From assembly GCF_014192395.1 (NCBI RefSeq), contig NZ_JACHXW010000001.1, positions 528,028 through 592,027 of the forward strand: DNA of 64,000 nucleotides, written 5' to 3'. The position numbers and the translations under genes were made by a program. Below the pieces are notes generated by a model that was given only the letters and a program-made list of their open reading frames with translations, searched no databases and was not told the DNA's origin. This DNA comes from Paenibacillus endophyticus. Lineage in GTDB: Bacteria; Bacillota; Bacilli; Paenibacillales; Paenibacillaceae. Each line of letters starts with the position of its first letter. Position 1 is the stretch's first letter. This document shows, piece after piece, positions 36,657-44,072 of the stretch.

Positions 36657-37689
36657 TCGATCTATTAGTTTGTTTCGGCAGGCAAAGCGTATTGCAGCGG
36701 CACTTGCAGCCGTGCTTGCGCTTACCGGCTGCGGGCTGCTCCCTGCTGAACAGGAAGCGCTTCAGCCGCCGCTTGTGCAGCCGGTTCAGGAAGAGCTGGA
36801 TATGGTGGAAGCAGGCAGGGGCAGCATTCAGACACAGCTGAAAGGGACTGCCCATTTCGTATCCTCTAGCGCTGAACATGTATCATTCAAGGAATCCGGC
36901 GGGCGACTGAGGGCTATCCGTGTGAGTCTGGGTCAAGAAGTAAAGGCCGGCGATCTGCTCGTCGAGCTTGAGATGGGAGACTTGGAGCTCCAGGTTAAAC
37001 TGCAGCGGCTTAACGTTGAACGATCGCAGCTTCTCTACAAACAAGCTCGCGATTCTAACGCAAGTGAAACGGATTTGCGACTTCGTGAAATTGATATGGA
37101 ACGAGAGAAAATATCGCTCGTGTCGATGGAGAGCCGCTTACAGAAATCGCAAATCTACGCGGCGATTTCCGGAACAGTGACCTTTGTGGAGAAACTCAAC
37201 GCAGGTGAAATGGTGAATGCCTATCAAACGATTGTATCCATTGCGGATACTTCGCGCATGCAGCTTACCTATGTAGCTGCAGAAGCAAAGGAGCTTCAAG
37301 CCGTTGTGGCAGGCATGCCCGTTAAGTTGAAGTACAAAGGCAGAGCGTATACGGGCAATGTGGTGCAGTCTCCGTCCAACGTGCCTATCGGAGCAGATAA
37401 CGCGAAGATTGAAAGCAATGCGGTGACGATCTTTATCAACGTGAATGAGGAACCTGACGGGATTCATATTGGCGACAGCGCTGAGCTCACGATCGAGCTG
37501 CAGAAGCGGGAGAACGTTATCGTGCTTCCACGCTCAGCTGTTCGCACTTACATGGGGCGGCTTTATGTGCAAATTGCGGATGGCGATCGTCGGAAAGAGG
37601 TTGATGTCGAGGTGGGTCTAACAACGCCGACTGAAGCAGAGATTGTCAAAGGCGTTGCGGAAGGCCAGCAGGTCATTCTGAATAACTAA
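36631..37689 (+). CDS. membrane-fusion (HlyD/MacA-like) lipoprotein
   Basis: 352 residues from a TTG start at 36631 (GGAGG nine bases upstream, within the ATPase gene); earlier in-frame ATGs lack a ribosome site. Lipoprotein signal with basic start and ALTGCGL lipobox, then biotinyl-lipoyl-like half-motifs (VSFKESGGRLRAIRVSLGQE, AAISGTVTFVEKLNAGEMVN) flanking a coiled-coil hairpin (about 105-160), and beta-barrel segments. In Gram-positives such adaptors work with FtsX/MacB permeases in export or envelope stress. Confidence 0.86.
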   Translation: MYRGRQSNNRSISLFRQAKRIAAALAAVLALTGCGLLPAEQEALQPPLVQPVQEELDMVEAGRGSIQTQLKGTAHFVSSSAEHVSFKESGGRLRAIRVSLGQEVKAGDLLVELEMGDLELQVKLQRLNVERSQLLYKQARDSNASETDLRLREIDMEREKISLVSMESRLQKSQIYAAISGTVTFVEKLNAGEMVNAYQTIVSIADTSRMQLTYVAAEAKELQAVVAGMPVKLKYKGRAYTGNVVQSPSNVPIGADNAKIESNAVTIFINVNEEPDGIHIGDSAELTIELQKRENVIVLPRSAVRTYMGRLYVQIADGDRRKEVDVEVGLTTPTEAEIVKGVAEGQQVILNN

Positions 37690-37738
37690 CGAACAAATGA
37701 CTGCCCGGTTTATTCGGGCGCAAGGATGGGATGTACGC

Positions 37739-40600
37739 ATGGCCTTATGGACGATGATCCTTCGCAAGATGGCAAATAACAAATGGCTGCAGCTCAATTT
37801 ATGGATCGGTCTTACTGTATGCGTAGCCTTGTTTAGCTCGCTTCCCTTATATTCAGAGGCTATTCTGCAGAGGACGCTGTTGAAAGAAGTTCAGTCGGTG
37901 CAGCATGAGGAAAATGTTTATCCAGGTTATATTCGAATGAGTACGACCGTATCCGCAGCCCAAATAGATGATAAGACGATAACGGCAATTCAGAGAGCTG
38001 ATCGGTTTGTGCAAAGTATTCCGGAGCGCATGGGACTTGTTGCTTTATCATTCTACCAACAGCGTTCCACTCAACGAATGAAGGTGTATGGGGCCGACGC
38101 ATCAGATCAGGAGAAGCAATCGCAGAAAGCAGCAGGCAGCATCAAGTCGCACTCCAGCATAGAAAAGCATGTGAGAATTGTCGATGGCCGTTTGCCTATT
38201 GTACGAACGGATGGTGTGATGGAAGCACTTGTCACGGAGAAATTTCTCATCGCGGTAAAACGCGACTTAGGCAAGGAACTGATCGCGGAGTCGCCTGAGA
38301 AGGATAAATTCCGAGTTGTACCTGTGGGGATCATGGAAACGGACCCCACTGCAAACCTATATTTGCCATTCCTAACGAACGAAGACAGTGATGGCTTCAT
38401 TATCCCTTATGAGCAGTTTGAGAGTGAATTCGTTCTTGGCGGCAAGACAAGGCTGTCGAGCTTGGAATGGAAATTTGCGCTGGATTACGAAAAATTGACG
38501 GTGGATACGATCGATGAGTTTGTACAGGCAGACAAGGAAATTCGTCGGTATTTCCGCGGGCGTATCGGCGTCGACGAGATTAATATCCCGTCTGCCGCTA
38601 TAATTGCAGGTTATATGGACAAGCAAGATAAGCTTGATATTATGATGCTTTCGCTCTACGCGCCTGTTATGCTGATGCTTGCTTTTTACTTGTATATGGC
38701 TGCTAATCTGATTATTGATCGGCAGAAAACCGAAATATCAGTGCTTAGGAGCCGAGGGGCAAGCCGATTTCAGATTATGATGGCTTACACGCTTGAGGGC
38801 TTATTCCTAGGGCTTAGTGCGCTTGCCGTAGGTCCATTCCTTGGGATTGCGTTTACGAAGGTACTTGGGGCATCGAACGGATTTCTTGCATTTGTGGAGC
38901 GGTCGGCGCTTGACGTCAGCTTGAGCAGCGACGCGTATAAAGTTGCAGCTGCAGCAGTGGCCGCAGCGATTATACTCATCCTGATTCCCGCTTTTATGGC
39001 GACTCGTGTCAGCATAGTGAGTCATAAGCAGCAGGCTGCCCGCTTGAACAAGCCTACATTCTGGCATAAGACCGGACTCGATGTCGTGCTTGTAGCCGTG
39101 TCCGTATATCTGCTCTATAACTTCAATAAGCGCCAGGATGATTTGCAGAGGCTGGGTCTGGATTCGGACTCCTTGCAGCTCGATCCGTTGTTGTTCTTCA
39201 TGCCTTCATTGTTTGCGCTAGGCGGTGGTCTGCTGCTGCTGCGAATTTATCCTTGGGTGATTAGACTGGTATACCACGCTGGCCGAAAGTGGTGGTTGCC
39301 AGCTCTCTACAATACGTTAGTGCAGATCAGCAGATCATCCGGGCAGTACCAGACCATTAAGCTGTTCTTGATTATGACGGTCGCAACGGGGCTGTTCAGT
39401 GCGAATGCGGCTCGTACGATCAACGATAATATGGAGAGCAAAATTCAGTACGCCGTAGGTGCCGATATTGCGCTTACGACCCGCTGGCAGAGCAGCGCAT
39501 CTCCGGCAATATACGGATCTTCTGGGCAGCCAGTCCAAGCTGATAATGGGATAAGCCAAACGAAGAGGGTTCAATATACAGAGCCGTCATTTGTACCGTT
39601 TCAGGAACTTGAGGGAGTAGAAGCGAGCGCGAAGGTATTCAAGAAAGAGACAGCGAGGTATACCGCGGCCAGCAGCGGCGTGAACGGTACGACTGCGCTA
39701 TATGGAATCGATACGATGGATTTCGGCAGCACGGCTTGGATGAAGAGCGGCCTGCTTGAATATCCGATCAACAGTTATCTGAATCTGTTGGCAACGAACG
39801 CGAAGGCGGTTCTAATTTCCCGTTCATTGGCCGAGAAAGCTAAAGTTAAGCCTGGCGATACGATGCGCATATCCTGGGACGGCTTGGATCAGGCACCGTT
39901 CGTCGTATATGGCATTATCGATTATTGGCCAAGCTGGAACCCGCTTGCAGGCGAGGATGGAGAAAAGCAAGAAAAGCCTTATTTGGTCGTCGGTCATCTG
40001 GGTACGATTCAGAACAGGCTGGCGATTGAGCCTTATGAGGTATGGATGAAGCTGAAGGAAGGCGTTAGCAGCCAAGTTATCTATGACCAATTGGAAAATG
40101 AAAAACTGTCCATTACCAACCTTCGTGACGCAACGCAAGAGCTTATTCAATCCAAAAATGATCCGTTTCGATTAGCGATCAACGGCGTTATGACGCTTGG
40201 TTTTGTCATTTCCATGCTGGTGAGCTTTTTCGGATTTCTGCTTTTCTGGATTCTGACCTTATCGGGAAGGACGCTTCAATACGGCGTGCTGCGGGCGATG
40301 GGCCTGCCGTTCTCTCAAATGATCGGCATGCTGGCAAGCGAACAGTTGCTCACCTCTGGCGCGGCGGTCTTTCTTGGCGTTATGATTGGCAATTCGATCA
40401 GTGCCCTGTTCGTGCCTCTGTTCGAAATGTCGTTCGCGACGTCGGATCAAGTACCTCCATTCGAGATTATTCATCAGCTTAGCGATTATGTGCAGCTTTA
40501 CGGTATAGTCGGGTTCATGCTGACTGCCGGCCTGCTCATTCTTGGGTATCGTTTATCTCGCATTCGAATTGCACAGGCGCTAAAGTTGGGAGAGGAATAA
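37739..40600 (+). CDS. FtsX-like ABC transporter permease
   Basis: 953 residues from the ATG at 37739 (AAGGATGGG upstream); ATG 37697 is in frame but has no ribosome site. One N-terminal membrane helix (about 20-40), an extracellular domain, helices near 300-345 and 365-390 flanking ERQKTEISVLRSRGASRFQI-like family sequence (LIIDRQKTEISVLRSRGAS), further helices, a second large extracellular domain (about 550-790), and three terminal helices with YGVLRAMGLPFSQMIGML. The duplicated FtsX layout matches the family. It forms the membrane part with the flanking ATPases and adaptor. Confidence 0.88.
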   Translation: MALWTMILRKMANNKWLQLNLWIGLTVCVALFSSLPLYSEAILQRTLLKEVQSVQHEENVYPGYIRMSTTVSAAQIDDKTITAIQRADRFVQSIPERMGLVALSFYQQRSTQRMKVYGADASDQEKQSQKAAGSIKSHSSIEKHVRIVDGRLPIVRTDGVMEALVTEKFLIAVKRDLGKELIAESPEKDKFRVVPVGIMETDPTANLYLPFLTNEDSDGFIIPYEQFESEFVLGGKTRLSSLEWKFALDYEKLTVDTIDEFVQADKEIRRYFRGRIGVDEINIPSAAIIAGYMDKQDKLDIMMLSLYAPVMLMLAFYLYMAANLIIDRQKTEISVLRSRGASRFQIMMAYTLEGLFLGLSALAVGPFLGIAFTKVLGASNGFLAFVERSALDVSLSSDAYKVAAAAVAAAIILILIPAFMATRVSIVSHKQQAARLNKPTFWHKTGLDVVLVAVSVYLLYNFNKRQDDLQRLGLDSDSLQLDPLLFFMPSLFALGGGLLLLRIYPWVIRLVYHAGRKWWLPALYNTLVQISRSSGQYQTIKLFLIMTVATGLFSANAARTINDNMESKIQYAVGADIALTTRWQSSASPAIYGSSGQPVQADNGISQTKRVQYTEPSFVPFQELEGVEASAKVFKKETARYTAASSGVNGTTALYGIDTMDFGSTAWMKSGLLEYPINSYLNLLATNAKAVLISRSLAEKAKVKPGDTMRISWDGLDQAPFVVYGIIDYWPSWNPLAGEDGEKQEKPYLVVGHLGTIQNRLAIEPYEVWMKLKEGVSSQVIYDQLENEKLSITNLRDATQELIQSKNDPFRLAINGVMTLGFVISMLVSFFGFLLFWILTLSGRTLQYGVLRAMGLPFSQMIGMLASEQLLTSGAAVFLGVMIGNSISALFVPLFEMSFATSDQVPPFEIIHQLSDYVQLYGIVGFMLTAGLLILGYRLSRIRIAQALKLGEE

Positions 40601-40602
40601 GG

Positions 40603-41484
40603 ATGATTCAATGCGAAGGGCTCGTTAAAATTTACAAAATGGCAGATCTTGAGGTTTTCGCTCTGCAAGGACTTGATCTCCAAATCGAGGAAGGCGAGCT
40701 AATGGCCATTATCGGCAACTCAGGCAGCGGGAAGTCCACCCTTCTTAACATGCTCGGGGGACTGGATAAGCCAACGGCAGGCAAGCTGTCCGTAGGCGGG
40801 AAAGATCTGTTGAAGTGTAATGATAAGGATTTAGTCACTTATAAACGGGATACCGTTGGTTTTGTATGGCAGAACAATGCTCGGAATTTGATCCCCTATT
40901 TGACTGCATTAGCCAATGTGGAGCTGCCAATGCTGCTGCGAGGCAAACGGAGGCGGGCACGTGCGATGGAGCTGCTTGAAGCAGTTGGGCTAAGGCAGCG
41001 GATTAATAATAAACTTAGCGAGCTGTCCGGAGGAGAGCAGCAGCGCGTGGCGATTGCCATTGCGCTTGCGAATGAACCGAAGCTGCTGCTTGCCGACGAG
41101 CCGACTGGTTCGCTGGATACGGATACATCGAACCAAGTGCTTGATTTGTTCCGGTCACTGAATCAATCCATAGGCATTACGATTGTAATCGTCACGCATG
41201 ACCCGCTGCTGGCTCGCAAGGTTGACCGGGTTGTCCAAATCCGTGACGGCAAGACCTCTGCGGAAATGATCCGAAAAATCACATACACGGAAGAACTCGC
41301 AATGCTGGATGCAGAGCGTAACCGACATGAGGAAGAGAGCCATATGGAGTACGCTGTTCTCGACAAGGCAGGACGGCTTCAAATACCTGCTGCTTTTCTT
41401 GATGTAGAAGGGTTTAAGGGCAGCAATAAAGTACGTGTAGAGTTAGAGGAGGGCCATATCATTCTCTATCCTTCTGAGAAATAG
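40603..41484 (+). CDS. ABC transporter ATP-binding protein fused to an AbrB-like C-terminal domain
   Basis: 293 residues; GGAGAGG precedes the ATG. Residues 1-225 are a MacB/LolD-type ATPase: Walker A GNSGSGKSTLLN, signature LSGGEQQRVAIAIALA, Walker B LLLADEPTGSLD, H-loop VTHDP. Residues 248-293 resemble a SpoVT/AbrB swapped-hairpin domain: VLDKAGRLQIPAAFLD, then VRVELEEGHIILYP. AbrB domains normally bind DNA or mediate dimerisation. On an ABC ATPase it may be a dimerisation tail or link transport to gene control. This is the second ATPase of the operon. A terminator follows. Confidence 0.87.
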   Translation: MIQCEGLVKIYKMADLEVFALQGLDLQIEEGELMAIIGNSGSGKSTLLNMLGGLDKPTAGKLSVGGKDLLKCNDKDLVTYKRDTVGFVWQNNARNLIPYLTALANVELPMLLRGKRRRARAMELLEAVGLRQRINNKLSELSGGEQQRVAIAIALANEPKLLLADEPTGSLDTDTSNQVLDLFRSLNQSIGITIVIVTHDPLLARKVDRVVQIRDGKTSAEMIRKITYTEELAMLDAERNRHEEESHMEYAVLDKAGRLQIPAAFLDVEGFKGSNKVRVELEEGHIILYPSEK

Positions 41485-41523
41485 ACATTGAGAAAGTGAA
41501 CAGCAGACGTTTGATCCGATGAG

Positions 41524-41556
41524 AGGCCTATGCTTATATGCATAGGCCTCATTTTC
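41524..41556. terminator. terminator between convergent genes
   Basis: A 10-bp perfect stem (41524-41533 with 41540-41549; AGGCCTATGC) with a 6-base loop, then CATTTTC. Confidence 0.75.
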
Positions 41557-41575
41557 AGCTGTTTATGACATGCAA

Positions 41576-42334
41576 TCATGCCGTAATACCATTTATTTTT
41601 CGATATTCGTTAGCGCTTACGCCGGTATAGGCTTTAAACTTTTTATAAAACCAGTCCATTTCCGTATAGCCCACATCGTTTGCGACTTCATAAACCTTCA
41701 TATCCGTGTTTTCTAGCAGCATCTTGGCTTTCTCCATCCGCTGTTGAAGCAAGTATTCATTAAAGGTTTTATTTTCATGGTATTTGAATTTTTGTCCCAA
41801 GTAAGAGCAGTTAAAATGTAGCATAGTTGAGATATGTTTCAAGGTAATGTTCTGATTCAGCGATACATCCACATACTCCTTTACTTTCTCAATAATATGG
41901 TTTGTAGCTGGAGAACCGATTTCTTGCGAGTGATATGTAAGCGCTTTATTTTTATTGTTGAAACAATCAAGTTTGCATTTGACGGCAGTCAGACTTGTCG
42001 TAAGCTCGATTGATGAAATTGGATTCGGAAGGTAGTCGTTTACTTGGTAGAAGAGTGCTTTTCGGGCAAGCTGAAAGTCGTTGTTCCCGCCAATAAGAAT
42101 AATCGGTACGCGGCTTTGCTTGCGAATGGAGTCGCATAGCAGCAAAGCATCGTTATATGCGCCGTTCATGCCAATCAATATGAGAGAATAAGGGTTTTTA
42201 TCGAGTAACACGATAGCATCCGCATGGCTGCCTGAATAAACATTTAGTTCAAAACCGATTCGATCCCACTCTAGCATAACTTGCAGCATCTCCGTCGACC
42301 TTGAGTCAGGTTCGACCAGCAGTACTTTATACAC
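41576..42334 (-). CDS. AraC-family regulator with degenerate receiver domain
   Basis: 252 residues from a GTG start with AGGAGG nine bases upstream. The N-terminal half has the receiver fold, but position 55, where the phospho-acceptor Asp belongs, is Gly (LILIGMNGAY). The switch Ser/Thr is Gly82 and the Lys is Asn104 (DYLPNPIS). The acidic EPD at 8-10 remains. The AraC part is intact (LKHISTMLHFNCSYLGQKFK, YEVANDVGYTEMDWFYKKF). No kinase adjoins. It is divergent from the xylo-oligosaccharide importer operon and is a likely phosphorylation-independent regulator of it. Confidence 0.88.
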   Translation of the reverse strand: MYKVLLVEPDSRSTEMLQVMLEWDRIGFELNVYSGSHADAIVLLDKNPYSLILIGMNGAYNDALLLCDSIRKQSRVPIILIGGNNDFQLARKALFYQVNDYLPNPISSIELTTSLTAVKCKLDCFNNKNKALTYHSQEIGSPATNHIIEKVKEYVDVSLNQNITLKHISTMLHFNCSYLGQKFKYHENKTFNEYLLQQRMEKAKMLLENTDMKVYEVANDVGYTEMDWFYKKFKAYTGVSANEYRKINGITA

Positions 42335-42533
42335 GATGGTTAACCTCCTATTGCATTCGCAGTACTTTGAACATAGCCACTGAAAGAGACTATGTATTCA
42401 TTATGTAAAAAGGATGAAAACGAAACAACGTGCTTTTCTTTGCATTGCCCGCATGTTTTTACTTATTGTCATCAACACGCATAGGGAAGAAGCGCCAACC
42501 TAGAATTTGAAGGGTAGAACAACTGAAAATGAG

Positions 42534-42567
42534 CAGGTTGTTGCTTCTCCTATGAAAGCGCTACACT
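42534..42567 (+). promoter_or_regulatory. promoter with CAGGTTGTTG element and cre-like half-site, importer operon
   Basis: CAGGTTGTTG at 42534, with -35 TTGTTG (42538-42543), 18-bp spacer and -10 TACACT (42562-42567). ATGAAAGCG (42552-42560) begins a partial cre that runs into the -10; its 3' half fits poorly. A GAAAG/CTTTC inverted repeat is also present. Confidence 0.6.
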
Positions 42568-42601
42568 TTCGTTGTGGTTCATAACTAAAGGGGGAATGAA
42601 T

Positions 42602-43975
42602 ATGAAGATTCGCAAAACGATGATGCTGCTTTGCGCGCTTGTCTTGGTACTATCGGCATGCAGCGGCGGTTCAGGGAACAACACAAACAAGCCAACAAAC
42701 CAAACTTCGAACAACGGCGCGGCCAATGCATCGGCACCGCCTGTGCTTGAAGAAGAGGTAGATGAGAGCCGTACGCCTGAGATGGATTTCGACATGGGTG
42801 GCAGAACAATCAAGGTAGTATCCTGGTGGAATATGGAAATTACAGAGGATAATCCTGATAATATTCAAAAAAAGAAAAATTTAGATGAATTAATGAAAAA
42901 ACATAACTTTAAAATGGAGTACGTTGCCATTGATTTTGGTGAGTACCAGCAAAAGGTAACCGCTTCCTTGCTAGCAGGAGAACCAATCGGTGATATCGTG
43001 CGTTTAGGCAAAAACTACACGATTCCGACGTTGGTCAAGCAAGACTTGCTATGGCCGATTGACGAATATACGAAGAATGCGAAAGTATTTAACCAGAAAG
43101 CGACGAATGAGTTTATGCAATATGAAGGAAGAGGGTATGGCTTTACCGAAGGCCAAGGCAACCTCGTTCAAGGCATTTTCTACAATCGCACGCTGCTGAA
43201 TCAACTTGGCATGAAATCGCTTCAGGATTATGTGGAAGAAGACAACTGGAACTGGGATACGTTTGTTCAGGTAGCGAAAGAAGCGAACAAAGACACCAAT
43301 AACGATGGCAAGCTGGATACATGGGGACTTGCAAATTCTCAGGTGGTAGAGCACGCGATGTACTCGAACAATGCCCATCTGACCAAAGGTGACAAGCAAA
43401 ATCTCGATGACCCGGCAACTCAGGAAACGTTGAATTTCTTATCCAAATTGGCTACCGAACAAGTGTATAGGCCGACAGAAGGCGGCGATTGGCAGGAGCC
43501 TGGACAGTTTTTCCGCCAAGGCAACACTTTATTGTATGCCGGTGCGATCTATGAGCTTGCTGGGTTCCAAACGGATATGCCCGATGCAGACATCGGCTTC
43601 GTCCCGTTCCCTAAAGGACCAAGCACCACCGAATACCATTCCGGCGAGGGTGCGTTCCAGGCGCTTACGATTCCCAAAGCAGTCAAAAATCCGGAGCAGC
43701 TGCTGTATATTTGGGAAAAAATCAACGATATTGACTCCGAATACGATTACCCAGACCAAGCCTCCTTTGAATCCTTGTTCAAAAACGAGGAAGATATCAA
43801 CAACGCTAAAACGGTTGGGTCAGGAATGATCGTATTCGACCACGGTACGTTTGGGGACAACCTGAAATTTTGGGATTTTGTAGGTGAAATTAACAGCGGG
43901 ACTTCTGTATCTACAGTCGTTGAGAAATATAAATCAGTGTTCCAAGCAGCAATTGATGCCGTGTACTTAAAGTAA
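42602..43975 (+). CDS. family 1 extracellular solute-binding lipoprotein
   Basis: 457 residues from the ATG at 42602 (GGGGG seven bases upstream); nearer ATGs are too close to that site. Lipoprotein signal ending LVLSACSGG, an Asn/Thr linker, then an SBP_bac_1 domain with typical segments (TIKVVSWWNMEITEDNPDN, VTASLLAGEPIGDIVRLG, FYNRTLLNQLGM, DTNNDGKLDTWGLANS, GFVPFPKGPS). It probably binds xylo-oligosaccharides and hands them to the permeases encoded downstream. It is the first gene of a long operon. The ATPase is absent and presumably supplied by an MsmX-like protein encoded elsewhere. Confidence 0.88.
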   Translation: MKIRKTMMLLCALVLVLSACSGGSGNNTNKPTNQTSNNGAANASAPPVLEEEVDESRTPEMDFDMGGRTIKVVSWWNMEITEDNPDNIQKKKNLDELMKKHNFKMEYVAIDFGEYQQKVTASLLAGEPIGDIVRLGKNYTIPTLVKQDLLWPIDEYTKNAKVFNQKATNEFMQYEGRGYGFTEGQGNLVQGIFYNRTLLNQLGMKSLQDYVEEDNWNWDTFVQVAKEANKDTNNDGKLDTWGLANSQVVEHAMYSNNAHLTKGDKQNLDDPATQETLNFLSKLATEQVYRPTEGGDWQEPGQFFRQGNTLLYAGAIYELAGFQTDMPDADIGFVPFPKGPSTTEYHSGEGAFQALTIPKAVKNPEQLLYIWEKINDIDSEYDYPDQASFESLFKNEEDINNAKTVGSGMIVFDHGTFGDNLKFWDFVGEINSGTSVSTVVEKYKSVFQAAIDAVYLK

Positions 43976-44072
43976 CAAGCATCACTTAATGAGCAACGGT
44001 CCCTATTGGGTAACGATCTCTACAAGGGGGACCGTTGTTGAATTTAATCTCTTGCAGCAGGAGGGAGAACGG

